Below are positions 35,384-44,825 of a DNA stretch of 64,000 bases, piece after piece. Source of the DNA: Mucilaginibacter sp. OK283 (lineage in GTDB: Bacteria > Bacteroidota > Bacteroidia > Sphingobacteriales > Sphingobacteriaceae); NCBI RefSeq assembly GCF_900110415.1, contig NZ_FODR01000014.1:62001-126000 (forward strand), read 5' to 3'. The first letter of the stretch is position 1; each line of letters begins with the position of its first letter. The translations under genes and the position numbers were made by a program. The notes beneath the pieces are model-generated. The model saw only the letters and a list, made by a program, of their open reading frames with translations. It did not search any database and was not told the DNA's origin.

Positions 35384-35798
35384 TTCTTATGTATCAAATA
35401 ATACAGTCTGCTTTTGGCAACTTTGTATTATTAATAATTGGTTTTTATAATTGGTACTGCAATTAAATTATAATTACGGCTTGTTTATGCAATTAATTTA
35501 GCAATTTATTCATCTATATTGCTACCTGGTTAATTACACTAAAGTTAATTTATAAGCTGTTAAAACAACTCCATTTTATTTTAAGTATAAATAATTTATG
35601 CGATGTTAACTGGTTTATAATTTTTAACAGATACATCCTGCCACTATTTAAAAGTATATAAAAATTGAATAAGTACGAAACAGCAACATAAATGTTACTT
35701 AAAAACCCATGTCAATATTTGAATGTAAGGTACTTATTTACTGTAATTTATGCTCCAAAACAATCAAAACCGACATTTTTGGCACTTAGCTTATTAAT
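35384..35798. other. AT-rich intergenic region upstream of the sigma factor
   Basis: 415 bp, strongly AT-rich, with no credible ORF. It should contain the sigma-factor promoter and the 3' end of the ThuA/DUF4350-like transcript. I see no clear terminator. Confidence 0.5.
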
Positions 35799-36599
35799 TT
35801 ATTCCTTTTTAGGTATTTGCGACAAAAGCCATTGGGTTATATCCTCTGCCGCCTTATCATTTTCGAACCCCATAGAAGGTGTCAGTCTTCCGTTAGTGTA
35901 TTCATTATATATCCATGGGTCGCCAACTGTAAACACTATCCCCCTGCCATACTGTGCTGTGGCCACAATTACTTTACCGCTATCTGTAAGCGCAGGTTGG
36001 GCATTTAATGATAGTTTTATGGTTGCTATATCTTTTAAATAAACCTTGCGGGCTGTTTTAAATATAGGGTTACCCGGCGAAATAGCTATTGCTCCCATTT
36101 CAAATTGCTTGTCAATAACGTGCTTGTATAAATCATCGTTAAAATGGATCCCGAATTTTCCTGCCAGGTTGTTTAAATGAGGCAGTTCGGCATTAGCACT
36201 GTCATTTGCAAGCATTACCAGCACACCGCCTTTTTTGACCCAATCAGCTATAGCTTTAATATGCCTCGATTCAATATAATTAGGATTGGCCGTTTCTTTC
36301 TTCGTATCAGGGTCAACAATAATATAAATATCAGTGCCTTTTAAACTTTCTGCAGTTGGCTCGGCCATAAGGCTTTTCAGGCTTGCACCATTTTGTTTAA
36401 AAATATTCCCCCATATTGAATATCCCGAACTTTTGGTATCCTCCCAGGTATAATGAAAACGCTCCATTGTACCCGATGCATTTTTACGATATTCATTATT
36501 AAAAAAACAATCAAGGGTAACCGCTTTAGTTTGAGCCTTTGCTGCAGGTATAATTAATCCTGCAAGCAATGCTATTATTGTGTATTGTTTAAATTGCAT
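35799..36599 (-). CDS. Secreted DUF4350/ThuA-like protein
   Basis: Protein of 266 aa with a signal peptide (FKQYTIIALLAGLIIPAAKAQ). The ATG at 36599 is preferred over a TTG one codon upstream. The glutamine-amidotransferase-like fold is suggested by DIYIIVDPD, IADWVKKGGVLVMLAND and GRGIVFTVGDPWIYNEYTN, a pattern seen in domains attached to unsaturated rhamnogalacturonyl hydrolases in other Bacteroidota. No clear catalytic Cys-His-Glu triad is visible. It may be an accessory or binding domain for pectic sugars. It is 26 bp downstream of GH36 and is likely co-transcribed. Confidence 0.65.
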   Translation of the reverse strand: MQFKQYTIIALLAGLIIPAAKAQTKAVTLDCFFNNEYRKNASGTMERFHYTWEDTKSSGYSIWGNIFKQNGASLKSLMAEPTAESLKGTDIYIIVDPDTKKETANPNYIESRHIKAIADWVKKGGVLVMLANDSANAELPHLNNLAGKFGIHFNDDLYKHVIDKQFEMGAIAISPGNPIFKTARKVYLKDIATIKLSLNAQPALTDSGKVIVATAQYGRGIVFTVGDPWIYNEYTNGRLTPSMGFENDKAAEDITQWLLSQIPKKE

Positions 36600-36625
36600 C
36601 AATAGTTTATATTAATTGTCTTTTA

Positions 36626-38794
36626 TTAATTCTCTGCATTTATCTCTATTACCATACTGGTTAACGGTATTAATTTCCCCGGGGTTAAATTAAGCCCCAT
36701 GGTCATCAAATAATCGCCGCTAAAAACACGCCCGTTTTCCGCAAGATTTGATTTGGCACCGGGCATAAGGTTTGTTTCTTCCACTTTATATTTTTTTTGA
36801 CTATCCAGGCCCTGTAATCGTACCCTGTTAAATACTTCTTTATACCTGGTGTTAAGGTTGTAATTAAACAAAACCGCCTTTGATTTTTCTGCATTTACAT
36901 ACATGGCCACCATTCGGTTTTCATCGTAGGGAGAAATAATACGGTATAGATCGCCAAACCAAATGGTATTACTTAAGCGGTTATAGTTTTTAACCGCCTG
37001 TTTACTAAACTGCAATTCATCATCTGTCATTTTACTCACCTTAATATCATAGCCAAGTTTACCCATCATAGCAACATCCGTATGGAATTTGATAGATTGT
37101 TTTCCCCAGGATGTAACATGACTTGAGATAGTTAAGGCCGGGAAAAAATTACTATATCCCCATTGTATATACACGCGCTCTAAAGGATCGGTATCATCAC
37201 TTGGCCAAAACTCGGTGAAGTATTTTAAAGCCCCATAGTCGGTACGGCCCCCGCCTCCCGAACAAAGCATAATAGGTAAATGCGGATATTTTTGCCTTAT
37301 ACGATCTAAGATTTTATAAAGGCTTAAAGTATAGTCGACAAACAATGCCGACTGCCTATCCTTTAAATACGGCGACCAGGTATTACTCATACTCCGGTTA
37401 CAATCCCATTTAATATAAGCCAGGCCGGGATTTTTTGTTAGCATATCAACCACTGTATGATATACATAATCGGCTACTTTAGGGTTTGTAAGATCTAACA
37501 CCAACTGGTTACGTTGATAATTTTCATCCCGGTTGGGTAATTTTAAAATCCAATCCAGATGCTGCTCATATAATTCGCTTTTAGGATTTACCATTTCCGG
37601 CTCAAGCCAGATGCCAAATTTTAACCCTTTAGCTTCAGCTTGTTTAACCAAATAGCCTATCCCGTTTGGTAGTTTTGCCTTGCTCTCCTGCCAATCTCCT
37701 AATCCCGCTTTGTCGTTATCACGTGGGTATTTATTTCCGAACCATCCATCATCAAGCAAAAACAGGTCGACACCCAGTTTTGTGGCATCATCAAACAAGC
37801 CCACCAGTTCTTTTTCATTAAAATTAACATGTGTGGCCTCCCAGTTATTTAATAAGGTGAGGCGCGGTTTATTACCATCCAGTACACCATAATTACGTGC
37901 CCATTGATGTAAATTCCGGCTCGCCTGCCCCTTTCCTGTAGTTGAATAGGTAAAAATAAATGCCGGGGTTGTAAAGGTTTCGCCCTTTTTTAGCTTATAG
38001 GCTGATGCATAAGGGTTAATGCCCGATATTACTCTTAAGGCGTTGCGTTCATCTATTTCAAAATGGAATTGAAAATTACCTGTCCAGGCTAATGTGCCTG
38101 CAATTAACTCCCCGGTTGTTTCATCTGCCGGTTTATTTAGCGCGAGGAAAAACACCGGGGTTTGATACATATCGGCACGGGTGCCTAATTTACTGTCAAT
38201 CTCTTTTACGCCGCTTGTAAGCTTGCTTTCCTGCATTTTCATTTCAGAAGCCCAATCGCCATGAAATTGTGTAAGCCAATAATCTTTAGCCTCAAAATGC
38301 AGCATAGATGAGGCATAGTTTTCTACGTTTATTTCGCCTTTTTCATCATTTTTAATCTCAGCCCACGATTTTATGATATCCTCCTCACTAAAAGCCTGGT
38401 AATGCAATATCACCTGCACCGGATATTTGGGATCCTGCAGCAGGATGTTGGTTTCTGAAATATTTTGGTCTGAATTTTTTGTTGTGTGGTTTACATACCT
38501 TAGTTCGAGCGATGGGTTACCATCGCTGTGAATTAAGCGGATGGCGGGTTGCAACAGGTCTTCCATCCCACCGGCAATATAAGCCTCATGTTTATTATTA
38601 GGAATTAAGCTATTATCTGCCTGATTTAAAAACCGTTTCCCCAGGTATGCCTGGTATACCCTGTTATTGGCCCCGACCGTAAATACCAAATTTACATTTT
38701 TTGTGGCAATAATTATTTGCTTGTTGCTTTGTGCTTTTAAAACAGTACCCCCGCAAAAAAAAGCCAGGTAAATAAACAGTACTAATTTACTCAT
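36626..38794 (-). CDS. Glycoside hydrolase family 36 (alpha-galactosidase), secreted
   Basis: GH36 enzyme of 722 aa with a signal peptide (KLVLFIYLAFFCGGTVLKAQ). The central TIM barrel shows LLNNWEATHVNF, FLLDDGWFGN, WLEPEMVNP, the nucleophile in YIKWDCNR (D464) and the acid/base region WPSDDTDPLER (532-540). The N-terminal beta-supersandwich and C-terminal beta domain are present, so the enzyme is complete. It releases terminal alpha-galactose. Its ATG overlaps the AraC stop by 8 bp (ATGAGTAA), which couples regulator and enzyme. Confidence 0.95.
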   Translation of the reverse strand: MSKLVLFIYLAFFCGGTVLKAQSNKQIIIATKNVNLVFTVGANNRVYQAYLGKRFLNQADNSLIPNNKHEAYIAGGMEDLLQPAIRLIHSDGNPSLELRYVNHTTKNSDQNISETNILLQDPKYPVQVILHYQAFSEEDIIKSWAEIKNDEKGEINVENYASSMLHFEAKDYWLTQFHGDWASEMKMQESKLTSGVKEIDSKLGTRADMYQTPVFFLALNKPADETTGELIAGTLAWTGNFQFHFEIDERNALRVISGINPYASAYKLKKGETFTTPAFIFTYSTTGKGQASRNLHQWARNYGVLDGNKPRLTLLNNWEATHVNFNEKELVGLFDDATKLGVDLFLLDDGWFGNKYPRDNDKAGLGDWQESKAKLPNGIGYLVKQAEAKGLKFGIWLEPEMVNPKSELYEQHLDWILKLPNRDENYQRNQLVLDLTNPKVADYVYHTVVDMLTKNPGLAYIKWDCNRSMSNTWSPYLKDRQSALFVDYTLSLYKILDRIRQKYPHLPIMLCSGGGGRTDYGALKYFTEFWPSDDTDPLERVYIQWGYSNFFPALTISSHVTSWGKQSIKFHTDVAMMGKLGYDIKVSKMTDDELQFSKQAVKNYNRLSNTIWFGDLYRIISPYDENRMVAMYVNAEKSKAVLFNYNLNTRYKEVFNRVRLQGLDSQKKYKVEETNLMPGAKSNLAENGRVFSGDYLMTMGLNLTPGKLIPLTSMVIEINAEN

Positions 38795-39677
38795 ATGAAA
38801 CTTTTGATTTTACCTGGATAAACTCTCTTTGATAGTTTAAAGGGCTTTTGCCGGTAATTTGCTTAAAGTATTTATGGAAGTTTGCAAAATTGTTGAATCC
38901 GCTTTCATAACATAATTGCTTTAATGGCAACCTGTTTTCTATCAGTAACTTACAGGCATGCCCAACTTTAATCTCCAGCAAAAACTTAGAATATGTTTTT
39001 TGTGTGCGCGCTTTAAAATAACGACAAAATGAGTTAGGACTAACCCCGGCCAGTTCGGCAAGCTCATCCATGTGTATTTTGTTTTTGAAATTTGCCAGCG
39101 AATACTCATAAATTATATTAATGCCATCATTGCGGGATTCCTCCACATTCGGGCTAAAGCCAATTGATGATAAACAATCGGTGTGGTCGCCTTCGGCAAT
39201 TGTATTCAATACCTCTATCAATAACAGTATTCGTTTTGCACCTTCGGCAGCCAGCAGCTTCTGCATAATTTCGGCAACCTGTTTTTTTACTTTACCGGTA
39301 ATTTGTATTCCACGCCTGGCTTTTTCCAGCACGGTTTTTATATTTTTGTTCTCCGGCAGTTGCAAAAAATCATTCCCCCAAAAATTTTCGCAAAAATGGG
39401 CCACCCTTATATCAACCTCGGCTTTTTCATCCCGTGAAAAATAGATATCATCAAAACGCCAGTAGTGCGGCAGGTACGATCCTACCAAAACAATATCGCC
39501 GGTGTTAAACTGCCGTATGTTATCGCCTATAAACTGAGTTCCACTACCTTTTTCAAAGTGGATCAACTCTACTTCGGGATGGTAGTGCCATTTACTATTA
39601 ATAGAAGGAACCAGGTCCTGTCGTACACTGAAGGACCGCGCAGGACCGGATGATACTTTTAGCAATTGTGGTCTCAT
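38787..39677 (-). CDS. AraC family transcriptional regulator with cupin sensor domain
   Basis: Regulator of 296 aa. The N-terminal cupin domain (about 1-120) includes WHYHPEVELIHFEKGSGTQFIGDN and GDIVLVGSYLPHYW, the usual sugar-sensing part. Two helix-turn-helix motifs lie in the last 100 residues, with LAELAGVSPNSFCRYFKART and CYESGFNNFANFHKYFKQITGKSP. It probably activates the neighbouring GH29 and GH36 genes in response to a free sugar. It sits 35 bp downstream of the GH29 gene and overlaps GH36 by 8 bp. Confidence 0.93.
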   Translation of the reverse strand: MRPQLLKVSSGPARSFSVRQDLVPSINSKWHYHPEVELIHFEKGSGTQFIGDNIRQFNTGDIVLVGSYLPHYWRFDDIYFSRDEKAEVDIRVAHFCENFWGNDFLQLPENKNIKTVLEKARRGIQITGKVKKQVAEIMQKLLAAEGAKRILLLIEVLNTIAEGDHTDCLSSIGFSPNVEESRNDGINIIYEYSLANFKNKIHMDELAELAGVSPNSFCRYFKARTQKTYSKFLLEIKVGHACKLLIENRLPLKQLCYESGFNNFANFHKYFKQITGKSPLNYQREFIQVKSKVSYE

Positions 39678-39712
39678 TTATGTTGATTTACTGTTGACGA
39701 TAGTTCGGTTTA

Positions 39713-41140
39713 TTAATCCAGCGCACCTGTTTTCATTTTTTCAGCCGGCCTGGCTGCCTGTGTATCTATAAGCCCTTTTACTTCCACCTTAATTACTGTG
39801 GCAATGTTATCTGTGGCTTTATCGGCTACATTTATAGTTATGCCGTCGTTACTTACACCTGTTTTTAAAGTGCTGCCGCCGTCAAGCATTTTGGCGCCAA
39901 TAATTTCATTTTTTAACCCGGGAATGGTTAGTTTCCCATCGGCAGGCCAGTTAAATACAGAAAAATACAGGATAGTATTTTTACCTTCAGGCTTCGATGT
40001 GCAGCGCCCCCAGCTCAGTGGTTGTAAAGGGCTTGCCTTGGTAGCGTAAATAGCTTCGCCGTTTACCTTCATCCATTCTCCCATCTTTTTTAAAGTAGTG
40101 ATACTTTCCTGCGGAAACTCACCTTCGGCAGTAGGGCCAACATTTAACAGGTAATTCCCTCCTTTTGAGGCTATGTCAATCAGGTTATGGATTAGTGTTT
40201 CGGGCGTTTTCCATTTATGATCATAACTTTTATAACCCCAGGTACCGTTCATGGTCATGCAGGCTTCCCAATCCTTTCCATCAAGTTCGCTAAGGTTTGG
40301 AATTTTTTGTTCTGGGGTTTTATAATCGCCGGCAAAATTGGGGCGTTTAAGCCGGTCGTTGGTTATGATATTGGGTTGTAACTTTAATACGTCCTGAAGT
40401 TTTTGCGCAAACTCGTCGGTCATGGCTGTTGGTGTATCCCACCAAATTACCGCAACATCGCCATAGTTGGTAAGCAGCTCTTTTACCTGCGGTACGGCTA
40501 CTTTATCAATATATTGCACCATGGTGCTCGAGGTTTGAACAGGATCCCAATGGCCGCTGTTTTCTTTAGTATAGGCATCAATCTTTGCCGAATCGGGATT
40601 AGCCCAGCCTTCGCTGCTTACTTTACGTGCCGCTGCACCGCCGGGATTATTCCAGTCCTGGGCCTGTGAATAATAAAAGCCCAGTTTAATACCATATTTG
40701 CGGCAAGCTGCAGCCAATGGTTTTAAAACATCTTTACCATAAGGTGTAGCATCGGCAATATTCCATTTACTGGCGTTTGATTTAAACATTGCAAAACCAT
40801 CATGATGTTTTGCCGTTATTACAATATATTTCATTCCGGCTTCTTTGGCCAGCTTCACCCAGGCTTCGGGGTTATATTTTACGGGATTAAACTTTTGGGC
40901 AAACTGTTGGTATTCGGCTACCGGAATTTTGGCCCTGTTCATAATCCATTCTCCGCCACGCCCTACTTCATGCCCCTTATACATACCCGCCAATCCAGCA
41001 TAATCGCCCCAATGAATAAACATTCCGAAACGGGCTTCACGCCACCATTTCATACGTTCGTCGCGGGTAAGCTCTTTCTGGGCAAAAACAGCGTGCGTAA
41101 AAAATAGTAATAGCAAACAGGCTATAAAAGGTTTTTTCAT
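39713..41140 (-). CDS. Glycoside hydrolase family 29 (alpha-L-fucosidase), secreted
   Basis: GH29 enzyme of 475 aa with a signal peptide (KKPFIACLLLLFFTHAVFAQ). Motifs include WWREARFGMFIHWGDYA, YIVITAKHHDGFAMFKS, LGFYYSQAQDW and the nucleophile in VIWWDTP (D235). The C-terminal beta-sandwich follows, with SVFNWPADGKL. GH29 retains configuration and removes alpha-L-fucose, complementing the inverting GH95 in the main PUL. It is the first gene of the GH29-AraC-GH36-DUF4350 group. Confidence 0.95.
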   Translation of the reverse strand: MKKPFIACLLLLFFTHAVFAQKELTRDERMKWWREARFGMFIHWGDYAGLAGMYKGHEVGRGGEWIMNRAKIPVAEYQQFAQKFNPVKYNPEAWVKLAKEAGMKYIVITAKHHDGFAMFKSNASKWNIADATPYGKDVLKPLAAACRKYGIKLGFYYSQAQDWNNPGGAAARKVSSEGWANPDSAKIDAYTKENSGHWDPVQTSSTMVQYIDKVAVPQVKELLTNYGDVAVIWWDTPTAMTDEFAQKLQDVLKLQPNIITNDRLKRPNFAGDYKTPEQKIPNLSELDGKDWEACMTMNGTWGYKSYDHKWKTPETLIHNLIDIASKGGNYLLNVGPTAEGEFPQESITTLKKMGEWMKVNGEAIYATKASPLQPLSWGRCTSKPEGKNTILYFSVFNWPADGKLTIPGLKNEIIGAKMLDGGSTLKTGVSNDGITINVADKATDNIATVIKVEVKGLIDTQAARPAEKMKTGALD

Positions 41141-42060
41141 ATTGGTTTATTTTTGACGGATTAACCGCCTTGGTTTATAATGATTGCGATTATGCTGAAT
41201 GGTTAATAAGCATGTGTTGCACTGCTCTTATGTTACCATACAATCGTAATAATGACTGGTACTATATTGACATATAATAATCTACGCAAACGTTGTAGTA
41301 ACGCCAGACCTTGCGCAGCGGGAAATAAAAGATTAAACCAAGTGCTTATACTCCTTTTTTTAACGGGATGGGTAGGTGACAGTAGGTGGCAGCGCGACAA
41401 GCATAAAGACAACCGCAACGGAGATTTGCATCTGATCTGATAAAAGAGAATTACTATCCAGCGCACCAATTGCTTAATAAGACCTGAGCCAATGTTCCAG
41501 AAATAAAGTACCCATAACGCGATTACGCTTTTAGCACGTACATCCTCATCCCGTTGATAAAACCAGTTGGGGGCGGATTGTGACACTTGTCTCGACGGGC
41601 GCTCATGCCGTTTCTCGGATTTATTTTCCAAAAATCGAACTTTTATTTAATTCACAATCAATTGATAATAATTAACAAAGCGATCTTTTCCGACCGCTTT
41701 TAAGAGCTACGGGCGGATGACGGTGCATCACTTAATATGGTAATGATATCGCAGTTGGGACAAGGATTTGTAAATAAGGTTTTATATTATACGCCTTGTG
41801 GATACCAAACCATCCCTATAAATAAATTAGGCTCCAAAGTTTTTCACCGCAGATAAACTTCACTTTGACTTCATTAAGCCCACGATCTACTATATCGTGA
41901 AATTGTTATACACTTTTTCCCACATTGTATCAGTTTACAACTTTACATTCTCCTGAGACAAATTTCATATATTTTTATGCTATTCATTTATCTGACAATA
42001 CTTTTTGAGACGGTAATCAATCAACATTGTAACATAAATATTTAACTAAATCAAAACAAA
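41141..42060. other. Intergenic region upstream of the 49-aa peptide gene
   Basis: 920 bp between the GH29 start and the small plus-strand gene. An open reading frame at 41233-41631 (minus) needs a TTG start and has no recognisable domain, so I do not call it. The right end holds the conserved promoter architecture (41881-41980). Confidence 0.5.
41881..41980 (+). promoter_or_regulatory. Promoter/operator architecture of the 49-aa peptide gene
   Basis: Starts with a CACGAT/ATCGTG inverted repeat (41881-41899). It is followed by TTGTTATACAC (41903-41913), CACATTGTATCA (41921-41932) and TTTTATGC (41973-41980). The last three blocks recur upstream of wza2 with identical spacing (44969, 44987, 45039). 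TATTTTTATG resembles the Bacteroidota -7 element. The upstream blocks probably bind a common regulator. Confidence 0.6.
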
Positions 42061-42210
42061 ATGAAAACCTTAACTAAATCATTCAAAGCAGTAATCTACG
42101 GTAATGCAGACGCCATACAGCTTAGAAACGTTTCTCTGGCACTAATTGTTCCAGCACTGATAATCTTATTCATTTTCGCAGCTCACGCTCAAAATGGTGG
42201 CCTAAATTAG
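42061..42210 (+). CDS. 49-aa membrane or secreted peptide, unknown function
   Basis: Short ORF of 49 codons, ATG to TAG, starting MKTLTKSFKAVIYGNADAIQ and containing one long hydrophobic stretch (about 26-42, SLALIVPALIILFIFAA) followed by HAQNGGLN. It could be a single-pass membrane peptide, or a precursor cut after AHA that releases a six-residue peptide. I recognise no family. Support for expression comes from the upstream architecture that it shares with wza2 at identical spacing, and from an A-rich translation start region. It may link to exopolysaccharide control, but that is inference. Confidence 0.55.
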   Translation: MKTLTKSFKAVIYGNADAIQLRNVSLALIVPALIILFIFAAHAQNGGLN

Positions 42211-43303
42211 ACTGATGCACCAGCTCATTACCGCTTCGCTATCAGCAATATTCTATACAAATTTGCCCGTATAAAATTAGGTAGTGCAAATATATTTGCG
42301 GTTTAACCATCGATAAATTGGGCCTGCGCATCATTTGCGCAGGCACTGCGTGATTTAGATGAAATCTTTTCCGCCACCCAACCTCAAAAAAACATCTTTA
42401 CAAATTCCATCATTCGCATTCAGGCCTTGTTGCTCAATTATTATCTTCAAAAACCAGTTCGTATATCGAGATTGCTAAATAGCTTTCTATATCCATGACA
42501 TGTTGCCATTAAGCTGCCAGTCAGGATCATCAAACCCTCTCTATGCGGTGTTTCCAACTCACTCACCTTTCAAAATAGCTTTCTTGTTCATTATTATTTT
42601 AAGATAATCCGCAACGAGACTTTTGGGTTCAAATTATTCCTTTGGTGCTTAAATTTCTTTCTCAAATACCAGCGCTTGCTTTTCTCCATTAACGACATCA
42701 TACACCGCAACAACTTATAATAATAAGCCAGAATTTGTTTGTTTTTATTATCAATGGCATAGCTTTCGCCTTACCAATTCAATTTCCATTAAATTACCCA
42801 CAATTCACATCGCCAAATTAACAATAAACCAATTTCGTTGAGGTATTTTTGAATTATATGTAATTAACTTATACGCATCTTTATATATCACAACCAACAT
42901 ACAAATACAAAATATATAAACAATATATTAAAAAATATAATAAATACCCAGTATACACTATAAAAAATACCAAATAAACACAAATTGTTTAAAAAAAATA
43001 TCCATATTTTAAATACTTGTTTAACAAAAATGTGACAAAATTCAATACAGAATATATTATATGGGTTCAAATCCCTGAATTTATACCGGGAATATTTATA
43101 CACAAAAAAAGAAAATGATTACACAATTCGGGGTCGCCATTGATCGCAAAAATTCAAAAAATTCATTCCTGAATCTACATTACGATTGCGTTAGCAAGAA
43201 AATAAAACATAATATTTGAAACCTTTATAATTCTTTAATCGTAAAACACGGCTGTCCTATAGTTTTTTATTCTTTTATAGCTAAATTTTAAAAGCCCAAG
43301 CTG
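42211..43303. other. Long gene-poor region with AT-rich core
   Basis: 1093 bp without a convincing gene. It includes a 9-bp perfect hairpin (42322-42344) and a very AT-rich block (about 42840-43110). On the minus strand at 42649-42789 there is a possible decayed coding remnant that would need two frame changes. The block upstream of 43304 should hold that gene's promoter. Confidence 0.5.
42322..42344 (+). repeat. Perfect 9-bp hairpin downstream of the 49-aa gene
   Basis: GCCTGCGCA (42322-42330) and TGCGCAGGC (42336-42344) with a 5-nt loop, 112 bp past the 49-aa stop. The stem is strong, but no T-tract follows. It may protect the 3' end of the short transcript or be a factor-dependent termination hairpin. 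Confidence 0.5.
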
Positions 43304-43597
43304 ATGGTATTGGAAAGAACGACAACATCCGATGACAACAAAGAACAGACTTTCGGTCTTAATGGAATCAATTTTAAAATTAATATTGATGAATTTAAGG
43401 ACTTTTTAAAGCATTGCTCAGCTTTTATGGACATTAGCAAAGAAGGATTTGATACCATGCTCGGGTCAATTTCAGACGCCATTATTGATAACGAAAATCA
43501 AAATACAACTATCGAAGAGATCAGGCCTCAACTGAAATTTCTCAGGGAAATTAATTTTTATTTAAAGAGTATTTACGATTTTGATAAATCAAAATAA
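43304..43597 (+). CDS. 97-aa protein of unknown function
   Basis: Small soluble protein, acidic and probably mostly helical, with no signal peptide or transmembrane segment. Visible segments include GLNGINFKINIDEFKDFLK and LKFLREINFYLKSIYDF. I do not recognise a family. It has an ATG start and a composition unlike random AT-rich sequence. It is convergent with the HTH gene (14 bp between stops). The two may form a small regulatory pair next to exopolysaccharide locus 2. Confidence 0.6.
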   Translation: MVLERTTTSDDNKEQTFGLNGINFKINIDEFKDFLKHCSAFMDISKEGFDTMLGSISDAIIDNENQNTTIEEIRPQLKFLREINFYLKSIYDFDKSK

Positions 43598-43611
43598 CTA
43601 ATTGATTTTAA

Positions 43612-44013
43612 TTATTTTTCATCTGATCGGTTTTTCATCTCCGATTCTATCTCCGCGGTATATTTTTCGGCCATTTTGGTTAAAAGCAAATTATACTTTT
43701 CCAGGGTCTCCAAATACTTATCTTTCCAATAACTAACTTCGTTTTGATGGGATAATTCATTGCCGCTTTTGGGACCTCTCTGGTAATCCACCTGAGCAAA
43801 GTCGTCAGGTTTAAATAAATGAGGAAATTCTACCGAGAAATCGTGTTTAATATGTACGCCAATCTGGTAAATCAGCTCTGTTTTAAGATATTGCTGATTA
43901 AACCAATAGTACACGGATCTCCTGTTAACCTTGGCAAGTCTGGCCAATTCACTTATGTTATATCCCTCACGCCTAACAACTAATTCAACGATTTGTCCAT
44001 GATGAATATCCAT
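43612..44013 (-). CDS. Small HTH DNA-binding protein
   Basis: Protein of 133 aa from the ATG at 44013; a TTG start four codons upstream is less likely. An N-terminal helix-turn-helix is clear (about 8-38, IVELVVRREGYNISELARLA, then VNRRSVYYWFNQ). A charged C-terminal half (about 85-133, KDKYLETLEKYNLLLTKMAE) is probably a coiled coil for dimerisation. It lies 88 bp downstream of the NusG-like gene on the same strand and may share its transcript. It could regulate exopolysaccharide locus 2, but no target is shown. Confidence 0.75.
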   Translation of the reverse strand: MDIHHGQIVELVVRREGYNISELARLAKVNRRSVYYWFNQQYLKTELIYQIGVHIKHDFSVEFPHLFKPDDFAQVDYQRGPKSGNELSHQNEVSYWKDKYLETLEKYNLLLTKMAEKYTAEIESEMKNRSDEK

Positions 44014-44101
44014 AAAAGCAATCAATTTTTGTAAAAATTAGCAGTAACGATTATTTTAATTTATAACTATTATAAGAAATAATAATTGACCGTTTTTTTT
44101 G

Positions 44102-44635
44102 TTAGATGGCCGTACTCAACGTTAATTGGTCGGCGTTAACTTTTACAATAACAGCACAGTCCAGCTGCTCAATTACCATAAGCACTTTTGTACCCATTAT
44201 TTTATTTACCAAACCCTCCATGTTAAAAAGTACGCCGTCGTTTACTTTAACCTTATCTCCAACCTTCAAGCTTTTTAAACTAACTACTTGTACATCAGTA
44301 TATGACTGCGTGATAATTTTAATTTGTTCAATCTCATTATCACTAATAATCACCGGTTTTCCATTATTCGAGATCAGGTCAATCACACCTGGCACATATC
44401 TTATCTTACTTAATTGAAGCGGATTTGCTTTAACAAATAAATAAGATGGAAAGAAAGGTTTTTCTACCGTCTTAATGCGGTCAGCCCACTTATTTCGTGA
44501 GGTAATCACCGGACAATATGCTAAAATACCTTGCTCTTTCAGGCTTTTATCAATTCGTCTTTCAAAATTTGACCTGGTATAAATGACCATCCAGTGCTCT
44601 GGGGAATTATTAAGTTTCAATATTTTCGGGTTCAC
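44102..44635 (-). CDS. NusG-like transcription antiterminator, UpxY family (locus 2)
   Basis: NusG paralogue of 177 aa. The NGN domain (about 14-105) has HWMVIYTRSNFERRIDKSL, AYCPV and FFPSYLFVKA. The KOW domain (about 122-165) has VGDKVKVNDGVLFNMEGLVN. The start is GTG at 44635; the next Met is inside the first beta strand (Met16), so GTG is preferred despite being rare here. Unlike locus 1, the gene is divergent from wza2 and not at the head of the operon it may serve. A copy of the 20-bp leader motif sits before wza2 (45118-45137). Confidence 0.92.
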   Translation of the reverse strand: MNPKILKLNNSPEHWMVIYTRSNFERRIDKSLKEQGILAYCPVITSRNKWADRIKTVEKPFFPSYLFVKANPLQLSKIRYVPGVIDLISNNGKPVIISDNEIEQIKIITQSYTDVQVVSLKSLKVGDKVKVNDGVLFNMEGLVNKIMGTKVLMVIEQLDCAVIVKVNADQLTLSTAI

Positions 44636-44825
44636 GGTTTTTTTTAATATCTCTTTATAAATTATCGTACCATTTAATTTGCCTTACCCTTTAATTAACA
44701 AACTCTGCTTATTTTTCCATGTCTAAACAAGCAAATTAGCCCGCCATTTTATTATTTATTATTTCACACAATGAATATATACATATTAATATAAAATATT
44801 TTTACAATAAGAGTAGCGTGGGTAG

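Noticed and set aside
41233..41631. 132-aa minus-strand reading frame
   Set aside because: It needs a TTG start, has no recognisable domain and reads as Leu/Arg-rich text typical of a shadow frame in intergenic DNA.
42649..42789. Possible decayed gene on the minus strand (fragments GESYAIDNKNKQILAYYYK and VVAVYDVVNGEKQALVFEKE)
   Set aside because: The pieces read protein-like but need two frame changes within 140 bp, and I recognise no family; too weak to call a pseudogene.
42888..43103. 71-aa minus-strand reading frame rich in Phe, Ile and Tyr
   Set aside because: It follows directly from the very AT-rich block and looks like low-complexity translation, not a protein.
42211..43303. Insertion sequence remnant
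   Set aside because: I find no transposase motif and no terminal inverted repeats with a target duplication.
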